Assembly: GCA_019244055.1 (NCBI GenBank)
Contig: JAFATG010000208.1
Span: forward strand, 1-59,518
Source: Acidobacteriaceae bacterium
GTDB lineage: Bacteria > Acidobacteriota > Terriglobia > Bryobacterales > Bryobacteraceae
Reading direction: 5' to 3'
Length of the DNA: 59,518 bases
Both the position numbers and the translations under genes were made by a program. This document shows, one piece after another, positions 24,895-33,685 of the stretch; within the stretch, counting starts at the first letter, position 1, and every line of letters starts with the position of its first letter. Under the pieces are notes generated by a model, which saw nothing but the letters and a program-made list of their open reading frames with translations, was not told the origin of the DNA and did no database searches.

Positions 24895-27045
24895 ATGGCC
24901 CCGATGCTGCGCGATCATAGTGCCTGGATGAAGCGCATCCTACGCAGCATTTTAGGACTAACCTTGTCAGGACTTCTCACCAGCATTCCTCTGATCAGCG
25001 ATACGACGCCTGCTCCGCCGGTCGCTCCGCGGATTGAACATCGCGAAGTGCGCCATGGCGCAACTACGATTGACGACTACTACTGGTTGCGGGAAAAATC
25101 GAATCCCGAAGTCGTCAAATATCTGCAAGCCGAAAACGCCTATACAGAGGCGATGACTAAGGATCTGAAACCGTTCGAGGACGCGCTGTACAAAGAGATG
25201 CTCGGCCGGATCAAGCAGACCGATCTCAGCGTGCCTGTCCGTGACCGCGGATATGTGTACTATTCGCGAACCGAGGAGGGCAAACAGTACCCGATCCGTT
25301 GCCGTCGAAGAGGGACCATGGAGGCTCCGGAAGAAGTCTTGCTCGATCTCAATGAGCTGGCGAAGGACCACAAATTCGTCGGGCTCGGCAGATTTGCCGT
25401 CAGCGACGATCAGAGCCTGCTGGCATACACGATCGACTACACGGGTTTCCGGCAATACACGTTGTGCGTTAAGAACCTGCGAACCGGAGAGACGCTGCCC
25501 GACGCCGCGGAGCGCGTAACTTCGGTTGATTGGGCCGCCGATAACAAAACGCTCTTTCTCACCACGGAAGACCCGGTGACGAAACGATCTGACAAGCTTT
25601 GGCGTCATGTCCTTGGCTCCGGCCGCCTCGAGCCTCTCTATGAAGAGAAGGACGAGTTGTATGACATCTCTCTTGAAAAGACGCGCGACAGGAAATACCT
25701 CATCCTCGCGAGCGAAAGCAAGGACACCACTGAAGTTCGCTACCTTAGGTCAGACCACGCGCAAGCCGCATTCGCGGTCTTTCTCTCGCGTGAGAAGAAG
25801 CACCGGTACTATGTCGATCACCGTGAGGGGCTCTTCTATATCCGCACCAACAAGAACGGAAAGAATTTCGAGATTGTTACCGCGCCCGAAAGTGATCCCA
25901 GCCCGAAGAACTGGACCGTCTTTATACCGCATCGAGACGATGTCCTGATAGAAGATATCGAACTGTTTCAGTCCTTCGGCGTTACCGTCGAGAAGTCACA
26001 AGCCCTCGTGCATCTCGTCGTGCGAAACTTCAACACCAGCTCTCAAAACGCAATTGAGGTTCCCGAGGTCGTTTATTCGCTCTTTCCCGGCGATACGCCA
26101 GATTACGAATCCAAGACGTATCGCTACAACTATCAAAGCTTCGTGACGCCGCAAAGCGTCTATGATTACGACACACTAACCGGCAAATCCACGCTTCTCA
26201 AGCGGCAGGAGGTCTTGGGAGGCTACGATCCGTCTCAGTATGTGTCTGAGCGCCTTTGGGCAACGGCGCGCGATGGCACTAAGGTCCCGCTCTCGATCGT
26301 TTACAAGAAAGGCTTCGAGCGCGACGGCCGAGCCCCGCTTTTGCTCTACGGCTATGGCTCATATGGCTTCGCTACACCCGTAACCTTCGACAGCTCGCGC
26401 CTCAGTCTGCTGGATCGCGGCATGGCTTATGCGATTGCGCATATTCGCGGCGGCAACGAAATGGGTGAGCAATGGCGCGAAGACGGCATGCTGATGAAGA
26501 AGAAAAACACCTTCAACGATTTCGTCGATAGCGCCCAGTACCTTGTTCAGGAAAAATGGACAACGCCGGATCGGCTGGTCATCGAGGGCGGCAGCGCCGG
26601 CGGCCTGTTAATGGGCGCTGTGCTGAATCAGCGGCCGGGTCTGTTCCGCGCAGTTCACCTCGCCGTTCCTTTCGTCGACGTTATTAACACAATGATGGAC
26701 GCCTCGCTGCCCCTCACTGTCGGCGAATATCTCGAATGGGGCAACCCAAACGAGCAAGCTGCCTACGGCTACATCAAGACGTACAGTCCTTACGATAATC
26801 TCGAGAAGCGCGCATATCCAGCTATGCTGGTGACCACTAGCTTTAACGACAGCCAGGTCATGTATTGGGAACCGGCGAAATATGTTGCGCGGCTTCGAAC
26901 TTTAAAAGCCGATTCGAATCCTCTGCTGCTGAAGATCAAGATGGATCCGGCTGGGCATGGCGGCGCTTCGGGCCGCTATGATCGCCTGCGTGACCGCGCG
27001 TTTGAATACGCCTGGATGCTGAGCCAGGTGGGTATTACCAACTAG
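24895..27045 (+). CDS. Oligopeptidase B-like serine peptidase (family S9A)
   Basis: A 716-residue prolyl-oligopeptidase-family enzyme. After a hydrophobic N-terminal segment (LGLTLSGLLTSIPLIS), likely a signal peptide or anchor, the S9 N-terminal beta-propeller starts at RHGATTIDDYYWLRE. The alpha/beta-hydrolase domain has the nucleophile motif GGSAGG (Ser567), the Asp region TSFNDSQVMYWEPAK, and the His in DPAGHGGASGRYDR. These match oligopeptidase B, which cuts short peptides after Arg or Lys. The ATG at 24895 is used; a second ATG at 24928 directly before the signal-like segment is also possible. The location is probably periplasmic, unlike the cytosolic enzyme of enterobacteria. Confidence 0.9.
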   Translation: MAPMLRDHSAWMKRILRSILGLTLSGLLTSIPLISDTTPAPPVAPRIEHREVRHGATTIDDYYWLREKSNPEVVKYLQAENAYTEAMTKDLKPFEDALYKEMLGRIKQTDLSVPVRDRGYVYYSRTEEGKQYPIRCRRRGTMEAPEEVLLDLNELAKDHKFVGLGRFAVSDDQSLLAYTIDYTGFRQYTLCVKNLRTGETLPDAAERVTSVDWAADNKTLFLTTEDPVTKRSDKLWRHVLGSGRLEPLYEEKDELYDISLEKTRDRKYLILASESKDTTEVRYLRSDHAQAAFAVFLSREKKHRYYVDHREGLFYIRTNKNGKNFEIVTAPESDPSPKNWTVFIPHRDDVLIEDIELFQSFGVTVEKSQALVHLVVRNFNTSSQNAIEVPEVVYSLFPGDTPDYESKTYRYNYQSFVTPQSVYDYDTLTGKSTLLKRQEVLGGYDPSQYVSERLWATARDGTKVPLSIVYKKGFERDGRAPLLLYGYGSYGFATPVTFDSSRLSLLDRGMAYAIAHIRGGNEMGEQWREDGMLMKKKNTFNDFVDSAQYLVQEKWTTPDRLVIEGGSAGGLLMGAVLNQRPGLFRAVHLAVPFVDVINTMMDASLPLTVGEYLEWGNPNEQAAYGYIKTYSPYDNLEKRAYPAMLVTTSFNDSQVMYWEPAKYVARLRTLKADSNPLLLKIKMDPAGHGGASGRYDRLRDRAFEYAWMLSQVGITN

Positions 27046-27083
27046 CCACGCCAGACCTGAACCTTTTCACTACGCACTAAGCC

Positions 27084-28010
27084 TTATTGATTCGGCTTTG
27101 GGGCGGCCTCGTGCGTGTCTAAATATTCGATTTTGCTATCGGCCGAAGTATGTTTGAAGCTCGTGCTCTCCATCGAAACGGTGATGATCCGATTGATGAA
27201 GAAGACAGCATGCAAGCGGAACTCGGTGCCGAAGCTCACCGGAAACCAGACGCCGGGTTCGACGCGCTTGTATTGAGTAGTAAATCCAAGGCCCGGAAGA
27301 TCCGTTCCCAGCATCGTCCGAACGAAAAGAGGTAGCTTCCGCGAGAGGCGTGTGTAAACAGATACCGGCTGAAAGTCTTCCTTGTCGATGAGAGCTTCTC
27401 CTGCCCATGTGTAATCATTCTTATCGGCCGGGCCAAATGCAATCCGGTAGGCAGGGCGCCCCGCGACTACCGTTTCGCCCTCTAAAGTGAACTTGAGATC
27501 TTTCTGCTCATTGGTAGTCAGCGGAAAGAGGTCTTTGCCGATGCCATCTTTGGAATCATCATTGATCAGATCTTCACGGAAACTTTTCGCCAGCGAGCCA
27601 TCTAACCCGCCGCTGTCGGGTGCGGGGTCGCCCGTGAAATCGATATAGTGCCCCTTCTTCCAATACCGGCCTTTCAGTGATTCGGTTTTCTTCGTGTTAC
27701 CTTTAGCCGCCGGCAGCACTAAGAGATCGGCCTTTTCCTCACGCGCGAGCTTCCCGTTTATGCGCCGTATGTCCACGCGAATGTGCTGCTCATACACATA
27801 CTGGTTGCGCTCGGTCTGTCCACGATCCTGGTTTGTGGCGACACGTTGCATGATCTCCTCCGCCGAGAGTTCGGTTGGCGGATTAGTTGCCTGGGGCAGT
27901 CCAAGCCAACCGGCGAACAGAAGAAGTACGAACGTATTCAAAACCGAATGCCCCCTAAACTGATTACGGATCGGTGCAGCGGTTCGATTCAGAAATTGCA
28001 CTATTTCCAA
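27084..28010 (-). CDS. Secreted hypothetical protein
   Basis: A 308-residue protein with a hydrophobic N-terminal segment (LNTFVLLLFAGWLGLPQAT). The mature part begins ELSAEEIMQRVATNQDRGQ, then a beta-rich region (GETVVAGRPAYRIAFGPADK, GEALIDKEDFQPVSVYTRLS) resembling the LolA/outer-membrane-lipoprotein-sorting half-barrel. It has a similar layout to the secreted protein at 34674, a common acidobacterial theme. The start may be the ATG at 28010 or a TTG near 27941, directly before the signal core. The function is unknown. Confidence 0.65.
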   Translation of the reverse strand: MEIVQFLNRTAAPIRNQFRGHSVLNTFVLLLFAGWLGLPQATNPPTELSAEEIMQRVATNQDRGQTERNQYVYEQHIRVDIRRINGKLAREEKADLLVLPAAKGNTKKTESLKGRYWKKGHYIDFTGDPAPDSGGLDGSLAKSFREDLINDDSKDGIGKDLFPLTTNEQKDLKFTLEGETVVAGRPAYRIAFGPADKNDYTWAGEALIDKEDFQPVSVYTRLSRKLPLFVRTMLGTDLPGLGFTTQYKRVEPGVWFPVSFGTEFRLHAVFFINRIITVSMESTSFKHTSADSKIEYLDTHEAAPKPNQ

Positions 28011-28118
28011 CTAGGCGCGAGGGCCATCCCCCATACTGATGTTTGGGCGCTTGGCGCTTTCGGGCCGATAAGGCTAAGTGGGCGGCTGTTTTCGGCGAGC
28101 CGTCTAAGTTTGAATTTT

Positions 28119-29105
28119 ATGAACCGTTACATAGTCACCGGCGGAGCCGGTTTTATCGGGTCCGCTCTGGTTCGGGCACTACAAGCGCAAGGGCACGGCG
28201 TTGATATCATTGACGATTTGTCTACCGGTTCCCTGGACAACCTGGAGGAGATCGCTGACCAGGTTACCGTTCACGAGTACGACATCCGTGATTACAAGCG
28301 GATCGCTCCGGTAATTGCGGGCGCCCGCCGGGTGTTTCATTTGGCGGCGCTGCCGTCCGTTCCCAAGTCGATCCTTAATCCGGTTGGCAGTCATGAGAGC
28401 AACATAGACGGTACATTCAACGTGCTTCGCGCCTCCGCAGAAGGAAAGGTAGGTCGCCTCGTCTATGCCGCTTCCTCATCGGCCTATGGCGATACCGAGG
28501 TGCTGCCCAAAGTCGAGACGATGGCGCCCAGGCCTAAATCACCGTACGCTGTACAGAAGCTTACCGGCGAATACTACGCTGCAGCATTCGCTGAATGCCT
28601 TGGGCTCGAAACGGTTTCTCTGCGCTTCTTCAATGTGTTCGGACCTCGGCAGGACCCCACCAGCGTCTATTCGGGCGTCCTCTCCATTTTTCTGACATGC
28701 TTGATCGAGCGCCGCAGTCCCACAATCTACGGCGATGGAAACCAGTCTCGTGATTTCACCTATGTTGAGGATGTCGTCGGTCTGCTACTGAAAGCGGCTG
28801 AGGCGCCGGCTCACGTTTCGGGCAAGGTGTTCAATGCGGGAAACGGGAATCGCTACACGTTGAATGAAACGTGGGAACTCCTCCAGAAGATCGCGGGCGT
28901 TCATCTTCCTGCCAACTATGGACCACCCCGCCCGGGTGACGTTCGCGACTCGCAGGCCGATACGAGCGCCGCGGTGCGGGAACTCGGGCATAAGCCGCAG
29001 TTTACGTTTGAACAAGGTCTCCGCCTAACCCTGGACTGGTATCACGCCGACTCGGCCCGTAAGCAGGGTGGTAGCGTTCGCTCGGGCGCTACACTGGTCT
29101 CGTAA
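28119..29105 (+). CDS. NAD-dependent sugar-nucleotide epimerase/dehydratase
   Basis: A 328-residue extended short-chain dehydrogenase. The Rossmann motif is TGGAGFIGSALV (6-17), followed by DDLSTGSLDNLEE. The active site has the Ser/Tyr/Lys set: YAASSSAYGD and SPYAVQKLTGEYY. RFFNVFGPRQDP and GDGNQSRDFTYVEDVV are typical of UDP-glucose 4-epimerase and UDP-GlcNAc 4-epimerase-like enzymes acting in surface-polysaccharide synthesis. I started at the ATG at 28119, which begins directly with the Rossmann strand. It stands alone, with no glycosyltransferase gene beside it, so the exact substrate is not fixed. Confidence 0.88.
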   Translation: MNRYIVTGGAGFIGSALVRALQAQGHGVDIIDDLSTGSLDNLEEIADQVTVHEYDIRDYKRIAPVIAGARRVFHLAALPSVPKSILNPVGSHESNIDGTFNVLRASAEGKVGRLVYAASSSAYGDTEVLPKVETMAPRPKSPYAVQKLTGEYYAAAFAECLGLETVSLRFFNVFGPRQDPTSVYSGVLSIFLTCLIERRSPTIYGDGNQSRDFTYVEDVVGLLLKAAEAPAHVSGKVFNAGNGNRYTLNETWELLQKIAGVHLPANYGPPRPGDVRDSQADTSAAVRELGHKPQFTFEQGLRLTLDWYHADSARKQGGSVRSGATLVS

Positions 29106-29144
29106 CCCGCGCCGCCCCGTTCCCGCCAATCGGAAATTCAAAAC

Positions 29145-29813
29145 ATGAGCGATTCGTTCCGCCTCGGAAACGACGGCATCTATCGCTGTGATGCGCTTCA
29201 GCAATTTCTCTGGCAAAAACACGGTTTTGGAACACGCCAGGGCAATCCGAAAGCGCAGATCACCCTCCGGCAGATCCATTCCGACCGCATCCTGAACGCA
29301 AATGTGATCAGGGATCGTGATCACCAGGGTGACGCGCTCATCACAGACTGCATTGACCGAAGTATTGGCGTTCGTACGGCGGACTGTGTTCCCGTTCTTC
29401 TGTTGGACTCGCAGAATCGCGCCATCGGAGCCGTGCATGCAGGATGGCGGGGCAGCGCCGCCGCTATCATCCGGCGAACCATTGAAAAGCTGACTGAGGA
29501 TTTCGGCTCCAAACCTCCAGATATCTACGCCGCTCTGGGCCCTTGCATTCGTGCCTGCTGCTACGTAGTGGACGCGACCGTTGCACAACAGTTCGCCATG
29601 ACGTTCCCGGAATGGGAGCTACCGCTTACTGGCAAACAGAATCTTGACCTGCCGGAAGCCAACCGCCGCCATATGGTCGAAGCCGGCGTGAAACTGGACC
29701 AGATCTTCGACTGCGATCTCTGTACGGCGTGTCAGAGCGCCAGCTTCTATTCCTTTCGCCGCGAACCGGAGAACCCGGGACGCATGGTTGCGGCCATCGA
29801 GCGCCTTGGCTGA
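29145..29813 (+). CDS. YfiH/LACC1 family protein (multicopper-like purine nucleoside phosphorylase)
   Basis: A 222-residue member of the YfiH/YlmD/LACC1 family, once called polyphenol oxidase or laccase domain. Members are now known as zinc-dependent purine nucleoside phosphorylase/adenosine deaminases, and YfiH also corrects peptidoglycan precursors. The ligand motifs are in place: LRQIHSD (His), RTADCVPVLL (Cys) and VHAGWRG (His). The C-terminus CTACQSASFYSFRREPENPGRM is also typical. The ATG at 29145 starts slightly later than in many homologues. It is followed by the convergent yqeY-like gene. Confidence 0.88.
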   Translation: MSDSFRLGNDGIYRCDALQQFLWQKHGFGTRQGNPKAQITLRQIHSDRILNANVIRDRDHQGDALITDCIDRSIGVRTADCVPVLLLDSQNRAIGAVHAGWRGSAAAIIRRTIEKLTEDFGSKPPDIYAALGPCIRACCYVVDATVAQQFAMTFPEWELPLTGKQNLDLPEANRRHMVEAGVKLDQIFDCDLCTACQSASFYSFRREPENPGRMVAAIERLG

Positions 29814-29837
29814 TCCTTGCCTGGCGCGGTCGCTCGG

Positions 29838-30284
29838 CTAGCCCAGCTTCTGCTTGACAAGTTCACTCAACAGTTTGCCGTCAACGCGCTTTCCGGCGAG
29901 ACGGCCCTGGGCCGCTTTCATAACCGCGCCCATCTGCTTCTGAGAGGTTGCCCCCACTTCGCTGATCGCGGCGGAAACGGCCTCCTGCATTTCTGCCTCG
30001 GTTGGCGCTGAGGGCAAATAGCTCTCGATAACATGGATCTCTGCTTCTTCCTTTGCCGCCAGTTCTTCGCGGCCACCTTTTCGAAACGCGTCCGCCGATT
30101 CCCGCCTCTGTTTCACGAGTGTATTCATGACCTGCATTTCCGACGCTTCGTTGAGCGGTTTCATGGAATCGATTTGCTGTTTCTGAAGCGCCGCCTTGAC
30201 CATGCGCAGCGTCCCAAGGCGCTGCTCGTCCTTGGCCTTCATGGAATCGACCATGTCTTTCTGCACTTTGTCGAGAAGGGGCAT
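29838..30284 (-). CDS. GatB/YqeY domain protein
   Basis: A 148-residue protein of the YqeY family, equivalent to the tail domain of the GatB amidotransferase subunit. It begins MPLLDKVQKDMVDSMKAKDE, then RLGTLRMVKAALQKQQID and the tail QMGAVMKAAQGRLAGKRVDG. The start was set at the ATG (complement of 30282-30284) that matches homologues; an earlier in-frame ATG adds 14 residues without support. It probably contacts tRNA, but the role of stand-alone YqeY is not firmly known. Downstream on the same strand as the TIM-barrel gene at 30328. Confidence 0.88.
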   Translation of the reverse strand: MPLLDKVQKDMVDSMKAKDEQRLGTLRMVKAALQKQQIDSMKPLNEASEMQVMNTLVKQRRESADAFRKGGREELAAKEEAEIHVIESYLPSAPTEAEMQEAVSAAISEVGATSQKQMGAVMKAAQGRLAGKRVDGKLLSELVKQKLG

Positions 30285-30327
30285 CGCCCAACATTGTATG
30301 GCGAGGTCGTCTGAATCGGTTTCCACT

Positions 30328-31170
30328 TTATCGGCCGGTCAGGGATTTGAGCAATTTGACTGCGCGCCGTATGTCCGCCGCACGTTTGTTCGGATCCGGC
30401 TCTTCGCGTTCGATGTTGAGCACGCCTCGGTAACCAATCTCTTTCAATTTCGCGATAAACCGCGGTATATCGACGCTTCCTGCCCCGAGCGGGCGCTCTT
30501 GGCCCAAAGCAGCAGGTTTATCGACCGGCGGCCAATCGCCGTCTTTGCAGTGCACCGAAATTACGTGTTCTCGAAGTACGTCTAGCGCCTCAATCGGATC
30601 GCCCGTCCCGTACAGCACCATGTTTGCCGGATCAAAGTTGATCTTCAGATTCGGGCGAGCGGCATCGGCGATGAAACGCAACAGAACCTTTGCGGGCTCC
30701 TGGCCCGTTTCGAGCGTGAATCGCTGACCGTTCTTTGCGCAGTGATCGCAGATGTCCCGCGTCACCTCCAGAACCTCGCCGTAAAGCGGGTTCTCTGGCT
30801 TATCCGGAATGAATCCGATGTGACAGGCGACGCTATCAATCGCGAGCTGCCGCGCCGTATTGGAAACCTCTTTTGTCCTGGCCACACGTTCGGCACGCGT
30901 GTTCTTCGGAACCAGACCCACGGTTCGAAGCACAGTCGGAATATCAGCGTAGTCCTCGCCTGCGTAACTGCACACTGCGGTGACGGCTGTGAACTGTTCC
31001 GCGGTGAGCGCTTTGTCCCAGGCCTCGGCGGCTCCATCGAGCGGCAATTCCCCCGGGAAGCCCAGTTGTCCCGCGCGCACTCCGAAGGCTTTCACAGCGC
31101 GCAATGTTTCCACCGGGTCCGGGCTTGCCCAGAACATTACTCCGATTTCGAGGTCTTCTAATCCGAGCAT
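30328..31170 (-). CDS. Sugar phosphate isomerase/epimerase (TIM barrel)
   Basis: A 280-residue xylose-isomerase-like TIM barrel, cytoplasmic. Metal-site elements: FTLETGQEPA (Glu), LKINFDPANMVLYG (Asp), SVHCKDGDWPP (His, Asp) and GVLNIEREE (Glu). The layout matches the COG1082 group often annotated as 3-keto-disaccharide hydrolase-linked or inosose epimerases. It is the first gene of a minus-strand pair with yqeY, 43 bases apart. Divergent from the serine hydrolase at 31226. Confidence 0.83.
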   Translation of the reverse strand: MLGLEDLEIGVMFWASPDPVETLRAVKAFGVRAGQLGFPGELPLDGAAEAWDKALTAEQFTAVTAVCSYAGEDYADIPTVLRTVGLVPKNTRAERVARTKEVSNTARQLAIDSVACHIGFIPDKPENPLYGEVLEVTRDICDHCAKNGQRFTLETGQEPAKVLLRFIADAARPNLKINFDPANMVLYGTGDPIEALDVLREHVISVHCKDGDWPPVDKPAALGQERPLGAGSVDIPRFIAKLKEIGYRGVLNIEREEPDPNKRAADIRRAVKLLKSLTGR

Positions 31171-31225
31171 TTGGCCTTCTCGTTTGATGCCGCTCTTGCA
31201 GTATATTGGCTCGTGAACTTACACC

Positions 31226-32554
31226 GTGCTGAAATCAATCGCGCTGCTCTCATTTTTTTCTATACTCGCGGCCGCTCAGGACACGAACGCCCGTTTCGAG
31301 CAGATCATTCAATACTACGTCTCGAACCATCAGTTCATGGGATCTGTTCTGGTGGCAAAGGGTGACCAAACATTATTGGATCGGGGCTACGGGTCGGCTG
31401 ATTTGGAGTGGAATGTTCCAAATTCCCCAACGGGCAAGTTCCGCCTGGGCTCAATCACAAAGCAGTTCACCGCCGCTTGTATTCTCTTGCTCGAGAAGAG
31501 AGGCAAGCTCAATGTGCAGGATCCTGTAAAGAAATACGTTCCGGATGCGCCACCGTCCTGGGATAAGATCACGATCTATCATGTGCTGACGCACACGTCG
31601 GGGGTTCCGAACTTCACGAACTTTCCCGATTATCGAAGCTCGGAAGCCATGGCAACCACTCCACAGCAGCTTTTGGATCGCTTCAAAAACAAGCCTCTCG
31701 ACTTCGAACCGGGCACAAAATGGAGCTACAGCAATTCGGGATACGTGCTCTTGGGCTACATCATCGAGAAAGTGAGTGGTGGATCGTACCAACGCTTCTT
31801 GCAGGAAAACATATTCAATCCGCTCGGAATGAAGGACTCCGGCTACGATTCGAACAGCGCTGTCATCCTGCATCGCGTCTCTGGCTATACTCGTGGCCCC
31901 GACGGAATCGAAAACGCCGGCTACATCAACATGACAGTTCCGTTTTCAGCAGGCGGTCTGTACTCGACCACAGAAGACCTGCTGCGCTGGCATCGTGGGC
32001 TGTTCGGCGGAAAGGTTCTCTCAGCGGCTTCGCTGCAGAAGATGACAACGCCCTTCAAAAACAACTACGCAATGGGCCTAATGGTGGAGACTCACCACGG
32101 GCGACGCGTGATTTCGCACGGCGGAGGCATTGAAGGTTTCAATACAGCCGCCTCCTACTGGCCGGACGACAAGCTCTCCGTGATCGTGCTGGCCAATTTG
32201 AACGGTCAAGCTCCTGACGAGATCGCCAATGATCTTGCCGCCGTTGTACATGGTGAGCAGGTGACTCTTCCTTCCGAACGGAAAGGGACCGAGCTTTCGG
32301 CAGAGGCCCTCAAGCCATACGTCGGTGTTTACGAGTATCAGCCCGGATTGAACCTGACCATCACGCAGGATAAAGGCCACCTCATGGCGCAATTGACAGG
32401 CCAGCCGCAGCTTCACATTTACCCCGAATCGCCCACCAAGTTTTTCTGGAAGGAAGTCGATGCTCAGATCGAGTTCACCAAGGACCTGTCCGGCAAAGTG
32501 ACCGGCGCAACGATTCACCAGGGCGGCCACGATCTCGTTCTGCACCGAAGATAG
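31226..32554 (+). CDS. Secreted serine hydrolase, beta-lactamase/PBP4-like, with DUF3471-like tail
   Basis: A 442-residue protein with a short signal peptide (SIALLSFFSILAAAQ). The class-C beta-lactamase fold has its three motifs: SITK (catalytic Ser and Lys, about 76-79), YSNSGY (about 171-176) and SHGGGIEGF (about 293-301). The C-terminal ~95 residues are a small beta domain (YVGVYEYQPGLNLTITQDKG), as in DUF3471-tailed esterases and peptidases. Acidobacteria carry many of these; most are esterases or D-amino-acid peptidases rather than resistance enzymes. The start is a GTG at 31226. It lies tail to tail with the Gfo/Idh gene, three bases apart. Confidence 0.88.
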   Translation: MLKSIALLSFFSILAAAQDTNARFEQIIQYYVSNHQFMGSVLVAKGDQTLLDRGYGSADLEWNVPNSPTGKFRLGSITKQFTAACILLLEKRGKLNVQDPVKKYVPDAPPSWDKITIYHVLTHTSGVPNFTNFPDYRSSEAMATTPQQLLDRFKNKPLDFEPGTKWSYSNSGYVLLGYIIEKVSGGSYQRFLQENIFNPLGMKDSGYDSNSAVILHRVSGYTRGPDGIENAGYINMTVPFSAGGLYSTTEDLLRWHRGLFGGKVLSAASLQKMTTPFKNNYAMGLMVETHHGRRVISHGGGIEGFNTAASYWPDDKLSVIVLANLNGQAPDEIANDLAAVVHGEQVTLPSERKGTELSAEALKPYVGVYEYQPGLNLTITQDKGHLMAQLTGQPQLHIYPESPTKFFWKEVDAQIEFTKDLSGKVTGATIHQGGHDLVLHRR

Positions 32555-32557
32555 CCA

Positions 32558-33559
32558 TCAAGCTATCCACTCGTCCACCTTCACCTGGTCGCCCGTTGTC
32601 CTCGCCTGTTTGAGGAGCAAGGCTAACTTCAGGGTGCGGGCCGAATCCTGCGGCAAGCAACGCTCGGGCGGTTTCCCCTCGCGGACGCAATCGAGGAAAT
32701 ACGCGATTTCTGCGTCATAACCGTCTGCTTCGGGTATCGCGATCTTCTTGCGTGTGCCCGATTGATCGCTGAGCATTAAGCCGTCCGGTGTCAATTCCAG
32801 TTCGGCGCGTTCCGCCCGCGCTTGGAAGCTCATCACCAGCGGAGATCCAGGTAGAAACCACCCGCCTTGAATGCGTACTTCCGGCCCATTAGGGTAAATA
32901 AGGGAGGCACTCAGAGTATCGCCCTCGCCGAGCTGCCGCGCAATCACCTTTTCCGGTAGCCCGAAGAGCAGGAGCGCTTGATCGATGTCGTGGAGCAGCA
33001 GATCGATAATGGCGCCGCCGCTTCGTGCCTCTACGGGCAGCCACTTGCTCCAATCGGGAAGGCCTGCGCGCCGGACAAAGGTTGTCGACAATATTCGCCC
33101 ATGCTCCTGCCTTGTTGCGAAGTCGTGCAGGGCACGATACTCCGGCCAAAACCGCAGCACGTGGCCGATCATCAGAATGCGCCTGCTTTCGGATGCTGCG
33201 GCCAGCATACGATCGCAATCCGAGGTGGTCAGCGCCATCGGCTTCTCGCAGAGAACGTGCTTGCCGGCCGTCATCGCAGCGATAGCGACCGCCGGATGCA
33301 GATCGGTCGGCAGACAAATGTCAACGATGTCCAGATCCGGCTGGAGCACCATTTCGCGCCAGCTTTGAAATTTCTTGGCAGCCGAAAAGTCGTACTTAGC
33401 GGCACCGCGCTCTATATTTCCGCCTACCCCGGTGAGGTCACCCGAAAGGAGGCGCTCGTCGTGCGCACAGACTGCATCGATTTCCGCATCGGGAATCTTT
33501 GCATACGCACTGAGGTGCACTGCACCCATAAAGCCCAAGCCGACAATGCCAATTTTCAC
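32558..33559 (-). CDS. Gfo/Idh/MocA-family oxidoreductase
   Basis: A 333-residue NAD(P)-dependent sugar or cyclitol dehydrogenase. The N-terminus is KIGIVGLGFMGAVHLSAY (Rossmann), then DIVDICLPTDLHPAVAIAA, the conserved CEKPMALT with the catalytic Lys, and GGAIIDLLLHDIDQALLLFG with the active-site His. I chose the GTG at 33557-33559, which begins directly at the Rossmann strand. Substrates of this family range widely. The TIM barrel at 30328 is near, and the two families often act in the same sugar pathway, but they are not in one operon. Confidence 0.88.
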   Translation of the reverse strand: MKIGIVGLGFMGAVHLSAYAKIPDAEIDAVCAHDERLLSGDLTGVGGNIERGAAKYDFSAAKKFQSWREMVLQPDLDIVDICLPTDLHPAVAIAAMTAGKHVLCEKPMALTTSDCDRMLAAASESRRILMIGHVLRFWPEYRALHDFATRQEHGRILSTTFVRRAGLPDWSKWLPVEARSGGAIIDLLLHDIDQALLLFGLPEKVIARQLGEGDTLSASLIYPNGPEVRIQGGWFLPGSPLVMSFQARAERAELELTPDGLMLSDQSGTRKKIAIPEADGYDAEIAYFLDCVREGKPPERCLPQDSARTLKLALLLKQARTTGDQVKVDEWIA

Positions 33560-33685
33560 AACTGCATTGTACGCGGGGACGCTCAAAGTAGCGCGAAAGC
33601 CGCAGCACCGCCATTCCAAGAGTCTGCCCAGAAACAGGCCGAATTCCCGCGTGCTCTAAGAATTGAGTGGGACACTATTTTCAGC

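Noticed and set aside
27975-28000. tRNA T-arm-like sequence (GGTTCGATTC)
   Set aside because: No acceptor stem, D-arm or anticodon arm can be built around it, and it lies inside the 5' end of a coding region.
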